DNA of 11,833 nucleotides. Source: Thermoplasmata archaeon. Its GTDB lineage: Archaea > Thermoplasmatota > Thermoplasmata > Lutacidiplasmatales > UBA184. Below are positions 1 through 6,876 of this stretch, one piece after another; position 1 is the first letter of the stretch; each line of letters begins with the position of its first letter. A program made the translations under genes and the position numbers. The stretch spans positions 1 through 11,833 of the forward strand of contig JASIEC010000152.1 of NCBI GenBank assembly GCA_030046135.1, written 5' to 3'. A model generated the notes under the pieces. The model made no database searches and was not told the DNA's origin. It saw nothing but the letters and a program-made list of their open reading frames with translations.

Positions 1-756
1 CCCCGGACGACCCTCGGGTTCATGCGGATCGACTTCGTGCTCGGGACGATCTTCATCATCCCGCTGATGCAGATGGTCTTCTTCGCGTTCGTCGTCGTCC
101 TCGGGACGAGCGGCAACGGCTCCGCCGAGATCGCCTACACCGCGGTCGGCAACGCCGTCGCGACCGTGACGTACTCGAGCGTCTTCTCCGTCTGCCAGAC
201 GACGGACTCCGAGAAGAACCAGGGGACGATGGAGCACATCCTCGTCTCGCCCGCGAACCGGCTCGCCCTCTACCTCGGCCGGGGCCTGATCCCGATCCTG
301 ATCTCGCTCGCCACCGTGGCGGTGGGCTTGGTCTACGCGACCGCGTTCTTCGGCGTCCACATCCCGGTGTCGGCGCTCCCCGCCGTCGGGATCTCGGTCG
401 TCCTCACCGCGTTCGCGATGGTCGGCTTCGGCTTGCTCCTCGGAGGGGTCGCCCTGTACCTCCGGACGTCGATCATCCTGGGGAACATCTTCCTGTTCAT
501 CGGCCTCCTCTTCTCGGGGGTCAACTTCCCGATCTCGCAGCTCCCGCCCGGCCTGCGCTTCGTCGGCGATGCCCTCCCGCTCACCTGGGGCCTCGCGGCG
601 ATCCGCAGCGCGATCAACGGCAACTCCCCGGGGCAGCTCGAGCTCCTCTGGGGGGCCGTCCTCCTCTCGGCGGCGATCGCGTTCGCCGCGGCGATCGTCC
701 TGTGGGAGGTCTTCGAGCGCCGCGCCCTCGCCACCGGGAGCATCGCCCGGTTCTAG
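1..756 (+). CDS. ABC-2 type transporter permease, 5' end outside window
   Basis: Integral membrane permease of an ABC-2 type exporter; it would pair with an ATP-binding subunit presumably encoded upstream of the window. The frame is open from base 1 (Pro-Arg-Thr-Thr-Leu-Gly-Phe before the first Met at base 22), and that first Met lies just before a membrane segment, so the true start is probably upstream and the N-terminus is missing. Visible membrane segments: IIPLMQMVFFAFVVVLG, LIPILISLATVAVGLVYA, a long pair around VGISVVLTAFAMVGFGLLLG, ILGNIFLFIGLLFSGVNFP and a C-terminal AAIAFAAAIVLWEVF. Two hallmarks of the ABC-2 family are seen: the cytoplasmic stretch EKNQGTMEHILVSP (ExGTxExLLxSP type) and the GVNFPISQLPPGLRFVGDAL..TWGLAAIR region before the last helix. 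The substrate cannot be read from the sequence. It ends TAG, convergent with the next gene 109 bp away. Confidence 0.85.
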   Translation, partial: PRTTLGFMRIDFVLGTIFIIPLMQMVFFAFVVVLGTSGNGSAEIAYTAVGNAVATVTYSSVFSVCQTTDSEKNQGTMEHILVSPANRLALYLGRGLIPILISLATVAVGLVYATAFFGVHIPVSALPAVGISVVLTAFAMVGFGLLLGGVALYLRTSIILGNIFLFIGLLFSGVNFPISQLPPGLRFVGDALPLTWGLAAIRSAINGNSPGQLELLWGAVLLSAAIAFAAAIVLWEVFERRALATGSIARF

Positions 757-865
757 CCCGGCCCGGCGCGCCCCGCCGACGTGCGTCGCGCTCGCATCGC
801 GACTGCGTCTCCCGCCTTCCTTGCGAGGCCCAGCACCCCGCCCTCCGAGTCCCGCAGTCCAACGC

Positions 866-1765
866 TCAGCGGGGACGCCGGAGGGACGGGCCCGCGGGCC
901 CCGGCGAAGGTCCTGCCGGCCGCGCGGCCGGGGGCGCCGGAGCGGGAGCCGTGCGAGCGACCGACACCCCGACCTGGCCCCCCGACCGAGATCCGAACCC
1001 AGGCGGCAGCAGAGTGGGCACCACGAACGGAGGACGCACGGAGCTCCCGGCCCCGGCCGGTGGCGGCACGGGGCCGTGTTCAGGCTTCGGGGTCGCGAGG
1101 AACTGGCGAACCCGCTCGCGGCGGTGCCTCCAGATCGCGACGTTGTACCCGAACTCGAAGCCGAAGCCGAACAGGTACAGCTCGCCGACCGCGAGGACGA
1201 TCGCGACGAACTCCCACACCGGGACCGTCGGGACGGCCTGGATCGGCAGGAAGACCGAGTAGCCCTTCAGGAAGGCGTCCTCGAGGCCGATCCGGAGCCC
1301 GACGATCAAGAGCCAGATCCCCAGCCCCCCGAGGGTGCCGCGCAGGATCCACGAGCCGGTGACCGATCGCTCGACGGCCAGCTCCCGCCGGCCGTGGGCG
1401 GCCCCGACCCATCCCCCGACGCACGCGGTGGGGATCGCGACGATCGACCAGACCACGAGGAGCGCGAGGTACCAGAAGTACGAGTGGGGGCTCAGTCCCT
1501 CGGCCATCGACACGAGGGTCACCGCATAGATCCAAAGGCCGACGAGGAAAAACCCGAAGCACTCGAGGAGCAGCCGGCCCCGGTTCACCTCGGAGCCGGC
1601 CCGGAGGTCGTGCGCTCGGTGGGCGGCCCACACGACCACCGCCCCGACAAACACGCAGTCGAAGACGGTGATGCGGAACTGCCCCCAGCCCCAGACCTTT
1701 CGCTCGAGCAACGCCCAGAGCGGGGCGACCGCGGCCCATACGCCGGCCACGAGAGGAGGCGACAT
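866..1765 (-). CDS. Six-helix membrane protein of unknown function with Pro-rich tail
   Basis: Not recognised as a known family. The 299-residue product has about six hydrophobic segments (roughly residues 5-20, 31-49, 65-87, 97-122, 138-158 and 183-203), a basic stretch just after the last one (IWRHRRERVRQF, 211-222), and then an 80-residue Pro/Ala/Gly/Arg-rich low-complexity tail that is probably disordered and cytoplasmic. The helix-4 region carries the glycine-rich VGGWVGAAHGRRE, and helices 5-6 are joined by a Pro-rich loop. The start is the ATG at 1765, because a TATA-like element is centred 32 nt upstream, which leaves almost no leader and no Shine-Dalgarno site. It diverges from the small membrane protein gene at 1940. 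The tail composition is unlike the core, so the real stop should be checked for a sequencing frameshift. Function unknown. Confidence 0.7.
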   Translation of the reverse strand: MSPPLVAGVWAAVAPLWALLERKVWGWGQFRITVFDCVFVGAVVVWAAHRAHDLRAGSEVNRGRLLLECFGFFLVGLWIYAVTLVSMAEGLSPHSYFWYLALLVVWSIVAIPTACVGGWVGAAHGRRELAVERSVTGSWILRGTLGGLGIWLLIVGLRIGLEDAFLKGYSVFLPIQAVPTVPVWEFVAIVLAVGELYLFGFGFEFGYNVAIWRHRRERVRQFLATPKPEHGPVPPPAGAGSSVRPPFVVPTLLPPGFGSRSGGQVGVSVARTAPAPAPPAARPAGPSPGPAGPSLRRPR

Positions 1766-1793
1766 ACCCGGCGGAATCCCGAACCGGGCTCCG

Positions 1794-1801
1794 ATACATA
1801 A
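1794..1801 (-). promoter_or_regulatory. TATA-like promoter element of the six-helix membrane protein gene
   Basis: On the minus strand this reads TTATGTAT, close to the archaeal TATA consensus, in an otherwise very GC-rich setting. Its centre is 32 nt from the ATG at 1765, so transcription would start a few bases before the start codon (leaderless type). Confidence 0.5.
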
Positions 1802-1887
1802 GGACGCGATGGGTGGTAGTTTTGGAATCGGCGAAACGTCCGATGACGAAGCCGCCCGGACGGACGCGGAGGCTGCGACCCTCGCGG

Positions 1888-1895
1888 TTTAATTA
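1888..1895 (+). promoter_or_regulatory. TATA-like promoter element of the small membrane protein gene
   Basis: TTTAATTA in a GC-rich background. The predicted transcription start, about 26 nt downstream of its centre (near 1918), would give a leader of about 22 nt, containing a weak purine-rich GAGGCGG (1930-1936) just before the ATG at 1940. Confidence 0.45.
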
Positions 1896-1939
1896 CTCGA
1901 AGTGCGGTCGGGCCTTGGCTCCCCGAGCCGAGGCGGACG

Positions 1940-2410
1940 ATGTCGAGCTCCTCCGGAACCGGTACGCCATCCGCGCCGATGAACGTCACGGTGAACGTCT
2001 CGGAGGCCGGCGCGCCGACCGGCCCGCCGCCCGAGCCGTCGCTCCCTCTCGGGGTGGCCCTGCTCGCGGTCATCCTGGCGCTCTACGGGATCGCGTCGAT
2101 CGCGCTCGCGATCCTGACCTACGAACACTATTCGATCGGCTGGCTGCACACGTATCTCACGGCCGTCCCGAACCTGAAGGGGTACACCGGCACGACGGGC
2201 GAGGAGATCTCGATCGTGGTCGGCGTGGTGACGATCGGCGTCGCGATCGGCCTCTGGCGCCTCAGCATGGTCGCGCTCGTGATCGCTCTCCTCGTTCTAA
2301 TCTACGAGATGGCCGTCTACGGCTACGCGGGCCAGTTCAAGACGGTCGAGTTCATCCTGTCGCTGGTCATCTTCCTCTACCTCCTCGCGGTGAGCCGCCA
2401 CTTCACGTAA
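1940..2410 (+). CDS. Small four-helix membrane protein, unknown function
   Basis: A 156-residue protein not recognised as a named family. A hydrophilic N-terminus (1-35) rich in Ser, Gly and Pro is followed by four hydrophobic segments at about 37-60, 89-106, 107-126 and 134-152. Between the first and second lies a polar loop with aromatic and Gly residues (YEHYSIGWLHTYL..NLKGYTGTTGEE). The arrangement resembles small DUF-type membrane proteins of archaea, but nothing visible allows a function. The ATG at 1940 is chosen because it follows a weak purine-rich site and a TATA element at the right distance; Met14 is the alternative start. The gene diverges from the six-helix membrane protein gene and converges on the giant surface protein gene, so it appears to be a single-gene transcript. 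Confidence 0.75.
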   Translation: MSSSSGTGTPSAPMNVTVNVSEAGAPTGPPPEPSLPLGVALLAVILALYGIASIALAILTYEHYSIGWLHTYLTAVPNLKGYTGTTGEEISIVVGVVTIGVAIGLWRLSMVALVIALLVLIYEMAVYGYAGQFKTVEFILSLVIFLYLLAVSRHFT

Positions 2411-2412
2411 CG

Positions 2413-2425
2413 CGAGAGGCTCTCG
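2413..2425. repeat. Short inverted repeat just after a stop codon, possible terminator hairpin
   Basis: CGAGAG-G-CTCTCG begins three bases after the stop codon of the small membrane protein gene, in the 82-bp gap between two convergent genes. A second weak hairpin, CCCCG-N6-CGGGG (2433-2448), follows. Neither is followed by the T-run typical of archaeal termination, so a terminator role is only a suggestion. The rest of the gap (to 2492) shows nothing else. Confidence 0.25.
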
Positions 2426-2492
2426 GGTTGGCCCCCGCTACACCGGGGAGAGGGGGCTGCGAACGGACCGCCGCAGCGCGTCCACCCTCCCG

Positions 2493-5400
2493 TCAAGCCC
2501 GCGGTTCGCTGAATCGGATTTCCTTCGTCGTAGCATGAGCCGCGACCGCCACGGACCCGCTGGGGGGGTGCGCGGCGTAGGGGCTTCCTACCGTGACGGT
2601 GAATTTCCACGGACCCTTGACGACGTTCATGAATTCGATCGAGCTCCCCATCGACGATTTCGACTGGCTGCCGGGGACCCCGCCGTGCGAGTACCCCGAG
2701 CTGATCGTGACGCTCCAACTGGTCCCCGAGGGCAGTCCGGTCGTCTCGAAGTACAGGTTCTCAAGGGGCCCGAAGTGGACCACGAGGGTCGTGGGGCCCG
2801 AGATCGTCGCCGTGTCCCATGACGGGCTCGACGTCCCCGTCACCTCCGCGACTCCGTAGCCCGACGGCGGGGAGACGGTGAACGTCAGCGAGCCGCTCGG
2901 CTCGGCGAGAACGATCGACGAGCTCCCCCGAAGCGGCGTCGTCGCACTCGCCCGCGCTGCCGGGGTGGAGACTGTCCAGGTCTCCAGGCTGAGGAGGCCG
3001 ACCTCCTTGAACGTCACAGAATCCGCCAGGGTGTACGTCACCGCGACCGAACCGCCTCCGCTCACGGTAACGTTTCCCTCGACGGGCGACGGGGCGTACC
3101 CAGGGGTGGCCCGATGGCCCCGGCTTGCGGGCGTCCCCGGGACGGAGGCCGCGGTGTAGCGGTACGTCGCGTTCGTGAGGTCGAAAGTGATCGTGGAGGT
3201 CGTCGAGGAGACAGTGGTCCCGTTGAGGGTCACCGACCAGTTCGAGCTCGCGGGAAGCCCGCTTTCGGTGAACGTCACGGTGTACGTGGGGAGCGCGACG
3301 ACGGAGACGTTCACCACCCCCACGTTCGAGTCGGCGTCCCGGGCCGTGAAGGTGTAGTTCCCCGCGGGCGTGCCCGAAGGGATGGCGTAGCCGCAGCTGA
3401 ATCCTCCGGAGGAGTTCACGGACGCTGAGCAGGCCTCCCCGCGGGTCCACGAGACTGTGGCACTCTCCCCCGCCGCGAAGCCGGTCCCGGTGAAGGTGAC
3501 GGTGGTGCCCACCGTGGCCTGGCCCGGTGCGACCTCGAGCGTGGCGTTGCTGACCGCCAGCGAGGCCGAGGCCGTGTGGGTCAGCGCGTCCACCGCCCGG
3601 AACGGATAGATCCCGGTCGAGAGATCGGACGGAACGGCGAACCGGCAGGAGAACGAGCCGTTGGCCCCGGCCGTGGTCGCGCAAACCGTACCGTGAGGCC
3701 AGCTGACCGAGATCGCGGAGCCTGCGGTGTAGCCAGCCCCCGTGACGAGCACCCCCGCGCCGGGACGCACGGCCGCCGGGGTGACGGCCAGAGACGGGAC
3801 GACGTCGAGCTCGGTCGCCGCACTGTGAGCCGAGGTGTCGGTCGCCGAGAAGACGTACGTCCCATAGGGGATCTGCGGCACGACGAAGGTGCACTGGAAC
3901 GTGCCTTCCGCGGCGACCGTCGCCGTGCACGCGGTGCCCCTACTCCAGCCTACCGTGGCGCGGGTAGAGGGAGCGAACCCGGAACCGCTGAAGGTCACTG
4001 TTGCGCCAACCGCGGGGGCCGACGGGCTCGCCGTGAGGGATGACGTGACCGTGAACTCTACGCTCGCGGAGTGGGAGGCCGTATCGATCGCGCCGAAGGT
4101 GTACGACCCGGGGGCGGCGGTCGACGGCACCACGTACGAGCAGGAAAAGCTCCCGTTCGCGGCGGTGGTCGAATTGCACGCGTTGCCCACGGCACCCGCG
4201 GTGTAGCGGACCAGCACGGGAATGCTGGCGCCGAATCCTGTCCCGCTAAACGTGAGATCGGTAGCGGTGGGCCCTGACGAGACGTCGAGGGAGAGCTGCG
4301 GGGTGATCGAGAAGCTGGCCGTCGCGCTGGTGCCCCGGGCATCCTTGGCGGTGAGGGTGAGGGTGCCGGCCGGAAGGACGGGGACTGCGGCGGAGCAATC
4401 GTAGGCACCGGCGCTCCCGGTGACGCCGTCACAGACTGTCCCTGCGCTGTCACTCACTACGATCTCGGTGGAGGCGGCAAACCCCCCGGTCGTCAAGGTG
4501 AGCGCGGTGCCCACCGGACCGGATTCGGATGAAAGGTTGAGGAAGGCGACCGTGAAGTTCGCCGCGGCGGAGTGGGAGTTCGTGTCGCTCGCCGTGAAGG
4601 TGTGCACCCCCCCGGCGGTCGACGAGGGGATCGTGTAGATGCAGCTGAAGTTCCCCGACGCGTTGGCGGTCCCGGAGCAGGCCGTCCCGGCGCTCCAGGT
4701 GACGCTGACGGCCCCGTTCGCGCCAAACCCTCCGCCGCTGAACGTGACGGACGTGCCCGCCGCCCCTGAGGACGGGGTCGCCGTGAGCTTCGGCGCCGTC
4801 GCGAACGTGACGTTCACCGTAAGGTTCGCGCCGGCGACATGCTCGGTGCCCGAGGACGGCGACGCCGAGTAGCCGGAGAGCGCGCCGACCGTGAAGGCGT
4901 AGGTACCGTTCAGCACCGTGAAGACGATCGGTTGATTCCCCGCCGCGCTCTGACGAGACCCCCCGAAAGTGACGCTCCAGGTTTTGTTCGCGGGGAGCGC
5001 GCTGCCGCTCCCCGGCGCGAAGGTGACATTGTAGGTCCGTGCGAACGGGACCGTGAGGGTGAGGTTCCCCCCGGCGACACGCACCCAGCCGGACGAGACC
5101 GGTGTCGCGAACCCCGGAACCGGGCCGACCGAGACTCGGTACGTGCCGTTCGCCTCCTCGAAATCCATCGAGCTCGATGTGGTGTCCTGAGTATCCCCGT
5201 TGAAGTCGATCGACCAATCGGTCCCGGGGGGGAGGCCGGTCTCCGCGAGCGTCACGTTGTAGGTCGGCTCGACCGACGGGGAGACGATGAACTCCCCGAT
5301 CGAGGAGGCGAGGGGGATCAGAAAGGGGTTGCCGTTCGTCGCGGAGAACTCGTAGAAGTAGATCCCGGGGTCGAGGGACAGGGAGACTGTGGTGGCGTCG

Positions 5401-6485
5401 AGAAAGGTGAGATTGACAGACGAAAAATTCTCAAGATCGACTCCGAAAACGCGCAGCGAGCACGGGCACGGGCTGCCGGTGGAATTGGGGCCCTCGAGGA
5501 TCGATACGTTCGCATCGATCGTGACGTCCGGCTGCTCGTCGGATTGGTTGACCGTGATCCAGGTCGTGGCCGTCGACCAGTACCCAAGGCCCACGTAGTA
5601 CTCCGGATTGGCGTACGCCCCCAGGTTGTACGCAAGCAGGGCGGTCCCGTCGTACAGCGAGCAGTCGGACTGGCCGTACACGCAAGTCACGCCGACGACG
5701 AGCCAGGAGACCGCGAGCACGTCCGGGCACGAGAACGCGTAGGCCGCCCCGGTGATGTTACCCGACCCGCAGGCGTAGGTGAAGTTGCCGTCCTCGTAGG
5801 AGAGGACATCTACGAACCCGGAGAGACTATAGGGAGCGGTGCCGCCCTCCGGGTAGAACGTCACGGTGGTCGTGGACCCGAACGTAACGTTCGCGTTGAC
5901 CACGAAACTGTCCGAGGCCTCGTCAGCGAAGACGATCCCCACGGCGACCACGGTTCCGTCCACCGTGACGTTTCCGACCTCCGGGGAGGGCGTGTACCCC
6001 TCGGACGCGACCTCGTAGAAGTACGTCCCGTTGGGCACGTCGAACTCGATTGTCGTGTTGAACGTAGCCTGCTCAGCAAGCAGGGTCAGGTTCTCGGCGC
6101 TGTCGAAGAGAAGGACGTACCAGACCCCGTCTTCGGGCAGGCCCACTTCCACAAACGAGAGGTTGAACTCCTCCCCTGAGGGATCCGAACTCCCCTGCAT
6201 CGCTCCGGACCCGGAGGGGAATGACAGGCGGTCGTCTAGAACACGAGAAATCAGCCCGGATACGCTCGGCATCGAGGGGCCCGAGCCTGCGCCCGGGAGT
6301 GCTGGCGGAGTGACCCCCTGCGACAACGCAACCTGCGGCGACCCGGGGGCCGTTGCTGCCGCGAGGGCGGGAGAGGTGGCCCCCGCCCTCCATCCCAGAA
6401 GGGTAGCCCCCGTGCCGACCGAAGCTGCGACCAAGACAGTCGCAAGCACTACCGCCGCTGCGGTCGGGACCCGGCCACCGACCAT
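2493..6485 (-). CDS. Giant exported surface protein with E-x-GLP and C-x11-C Ig-like repeats
   Basis: A 1330-residue secreted or cell-surface protein, probably an adhesin or S-layer-associated protein (inference). Residues 1-30 form a hydrophobic signal/anchor segment (AAAVVLATVLVAASVGTGA). At least six E-x-GLP type modules begin near residues 107, 408, 484, 1067, 1157 and 1244 (for example TYTVTFTESGLPASSNWSVT), most followed by a PEGA-like NGTY..V....GY..SP..G.V.V strand pattern. Residues 566-1066 hold six tandem Ig-like modules, each with two Cys exactly 11 residues apart. A separate N-terminal region (about 185-400) has six more Cys (239, 253, 268, 275, 340, 342). There are about 36 N-x-S/T sequons, suggesting heavy N-glycosylation. 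No C-terminal transmembrane helix or sorting motif is seen, so it is either released or held by the uncleaved N-terminal segment. Start at 6485: TATA element 33 nt upstream. No catalytic domain was recognised. Confidence 0.85.
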   Translation of the reverse strand: MVGGRVPTAAAVVLATVLVAASVGTGATLLGWRAGATSPALAAATAPGSPQVALSQGVTPPALPGAGSGPSMPSVSGLISRVLDDRLSFPSGSGAMQGSSDPSGEEFNLSFVEVGLPEDGVWYVLLFDSAENLTLLAEQATFNTTIEFDVPNGTYFYEVASEGYTPSPEVGNVTVDGTVVAVGIVFADEASDSFVVNANVTFGSTTTVTFYPEGGTAPYSLSGFVDVLSYEDGNFTYACGSGNITGAAYAFSCPDVLAVSWLVVGVTCVYGQSDCSLYDGTALLAYNLGAYANPEYYVGLGYWSTATTWITVNQSDEQPDVTIDANVSILEGPNSTGSPCPCSLRVFGVDLENFSSVNLTFLDATTVSLSLDPGIYFYEFSATNGNPFLIPLASSIGEFIVSPSVEPTYNVTLAETGLPPGTDWSIDFNGDTQDTTSSSMDFEEANGTYRVSVGPVPGFATPVSSGWVRVAGGNLTLTVPFARTYNVTFAPGSGSALPANKTWSVTFGGSRQSAAGNQPIVFTVLNGTYAFTVGALSGYSASPSSGTEHVAGANLTVNVTFATAPKLTATPSSGAAGTSVTFSGGGFGANGAVSVTWSAGTACSGTANASGNFSCIYTIPSSTAGGVHTFTASDTNSHSAAANFTVAFLNLSSESGPVGTALTLTTGGFAASTEIVVSDSAGTVCDGVTGSAGAYDCSAAVPVLPAGTLTLTAKDARGTSATASFSITPQLSLDVSSGPTATDLTFSGTGFGASIPVLVRYTAGAVGNACNSTTAANGSFSCSYVVPSTAAPGSYTFGAIDTASHSASVEFTVTSSLTASPSAPAVGATVTFSGSGFAPSTRATVGWSRGTACTATVAAEGTFQCTFVVPQIPYGTYVFSATDTSAHSAATELDVVPSLAVTPAAVRPGAGVLVTGAGYTAGSAISVSWPHGTVCATTAGANGSFSCRFAVPSDLSTGIYPFRAVDALTHTASASLAVSNATLEVAPGQATVGTTVTFTGTGFAAGESATVSWTRGEACSASVNSSGGFSCGYAIPSGTPAGNYTFTARDADSNVGVVNVSVVALPTYTVTFTESGLPASSNWSVTLNGTTVSSTTSTITFDLTNATYRYTAASVPGTPASRGHRATPGYAPSPVEGNVTVSGGGSVAVTYTLADSVTFKEVGLLSLETWTVSTPAARASATTPLRGSSSIVLAEPSGSLTFTVSPPSGYGVAEVTGTSSPSWDTATISGPTTLVVHFGPLENLYFETTGLPSGTSWSVTISSGYSHGGVPGSQSKSSMGSSIEFMNVVKGPWKFTVTVGSPYAAHPPSGSVAVAAHATTKEIRFSEPRA
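2496..3287 (-). repeat. C-terminal block of three E-x-GLP modules
   Basis: Residues 1067-1330 of the giant protein contain three degenerate modules starting at TVTFTESGLP, SVTFKEVGLL and LYFETTGLP. Each has a conserved Trp (NWSVT, TWTVS, SWSVT) about 10 residues on and ends in a beta strand pattern of the type GSVAVT or TTLVVHF. Three related modules lie N-terminal to the C-x11-C array (residues about 107, 408 and 484). The module type is widespread in Thermoplasmata surface proteins; its structure and role are not established here. Confidence 0.7.
3288..4790 (-). repeat. Six tandem ~83-residue Ig-like modules with invariant C-x11-C
   Basis: Protein-level tandem repeat covering residues 566-1066 of the giant surface protein. 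Period is 82-85 residues, measured from the first Cys of each copy: 603, 685, 770, 853, 935, 1019. The second Cys lies exactly 12 residues later in every copy (615, 697, 782, 865, 947, 1031). The core pattern is P..G..VTFSG.GF......V.W..GTAC......G.FSC.Y.VP....G.Y.F.A.D..SHSA. This resembles IPT/TIG or bacterial Ig-like folds. The Cys pair probably forms a disulphide across a beta hairpin. Copies differ in sequence, so the array is old rather than recently amplified. Confidence 0.8.
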
Positions 6486-6514
6486 ACGCGAATCGAGCGT
6501 GTAGTCGATTATGC

Positions 6515-6522
6515 TATCTAAA
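6515..6522 (-). promoter_or_regulatory. TATA box (with A-rich BRE) of the giant surface protein gene
   Basis: On the minus strand the element reads TTTAGATA and is preceded by an A-rich GAGAAAG that fits a TFB recognition element. The centre is about 33 nt from the ATG at 6485, predicting a leader of only a few nucleotides. Confidence 0.55.
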
Positions 6523-6603
6523 CCCTTTCTCGGGGTCTGCGAGAGAGATCATCTTTGGATGACGGCCCCGCCCGATCTGCCGGGACCGTCTGTTGACAGG
6601 GGA

Positions 6604-6632
6604 CCGTTCCCTGCATCGACCCGTGGGAACGG
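6604..6632. repeat. 8-bp perfect inverted repeat in the non-coding stretch 6486-6762
   Basis: CCGTTCCC (6604-6611) and GGGAACGG (6625-6632) are separated by 13 nt. Beside it lie a small CTGT-TG-ACAG palindrome (6590-6599) and an imperfect direct repeat (GTTGACAGG near 6592 and GTTGGACAGG near 6641). No convincing ORF lies between the giant surface gene and the tRNA. The repeat sits about 80 nt upstream of the surface gene's TATA box, so it could be an operator or part of an unrecognised structured RNA. The rest of the 277-base stretch shows only promoters. Confidence 0.5.
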
Positions 6633-6730
6633 AAACCCCCGTTGGACAGGGCCGGCTCCCGTCGACGGCCGGCGACCTGAACTGAACCGGTCCCGTCGAG
6701 GGTCTCGGTAGCCCGCGCTTCCGAGGCAAC

Positions 6731-6738
6731 CGTTAAGC
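6731..6738 (+). promoter_or_regulatory. Weak TATA-like element upstream of tRNA-Ser
   Basis: CGTTAAGC, the only AT-rich patch in this region, is centred about 28 nt before the mature tRNA 5' end at 6763. That is the spacing expected of an archaeal tRNA promoter. The match to consensus is weak. Confidence 0.35.
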
Positions 6739-6762
6739 CGCACCCCTCGGTCGGTCTTGCGC

Positions 6763-6876
6763 GCGGGGATGGCCCAGCCCGGTAAGGCGCTGGATTGCTA
6801 ATCCAGTGGTGTTTCACCTCGGGGGTTCAAAGGGAGCGCCGGCTGACCCGGCCTTCGGAGAGTCCCCCTCCCCGCG
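6763..6876 (+). tRNA. tRNA-Ser(GCU) interrupted by a T-loop intron
   Basis: A class II tRNA decoding AGC/AGU. Acceptor GCGGGGA (6763-6769) pairs fully with TCCCCGC (6869-6875), with discriminator G at 6876; CCA is not encoded. U8 is at 6770. The D stem GCC/GGC (6772-6774, 6786-6788) has A14, G15 and the G18G19 pair. The anticodon stem CTGGA/TCCAG (6790-6794, 6802-6806) encloses the loop TTGCTAA, with anticodon GCT at 6797-6799. The long variable arm is GGTG-TTT-CACC (6808-6818). The T stem is GGGGG (6821-6825) with CCCCC (6864-6868). The T-loop is split: TTCAAA ends at 6831 and the final T is at 6863, so exons are 6763-6831 and 6863-6876 (mature length 83 plus CCA). Read without the intron, every stem pairs and the T-loop is the consensus TTCAAAT. 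The 3' part overlaps, antisense, the end of the DUF35 gene. Confidence 0.9.

Noticed and set aside
985..1005. A tRNA T-arm-like string on the minus strand (GGGTTCGGATC)
   Set aside because: The invariant A58 is replaced by G, and no acceptor, anticodon or D arm can be built around it; it is part of the membrane protein's Pro/Gly-rich tail.
569..1801. A 410-codon open frame on the plus strand
   Set aside because: Composition is Arg/Pro/Asp-rich with no membrane or domain pattern; it is a GC-driven shadow over the permease end and the antisense membrane protein gene, whose hydrophobic helices are convincing.
3288..4790. A CRISPR array or DNA-level tandem repeat
   Set aside because: The periodicity is at protein level (about 83 codons) with diverged nucleotide sequence and continuous coding; there are no short identical repeats with spacers.
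4839..6179. A 446-codon open frame antisense to the giant surface protein
   Set aside because: Arg/Asp/Glu/Val-rich with no recognisable fold; it mirrors the other strand's Thr/Ser/Val codons and has no promoter.
6514..6817. Short minus-strand open frames between the giant surface gene and the tRNA
   Set aside because: Several overlapping frames are open only because of GC richness; none has a start context, domain or promoter, and they run into the tRNA.
6763..6831. A truncated tRNA-Ser pseudogene or an integration (att) site that removed the tRNA 3' end
   Set aside because: The missing T stem, acceptor strand and discriminator base are found intact 31 nt downstream, and the insert has a bulge-helix-bulge fold; no integrase or element genes follow.
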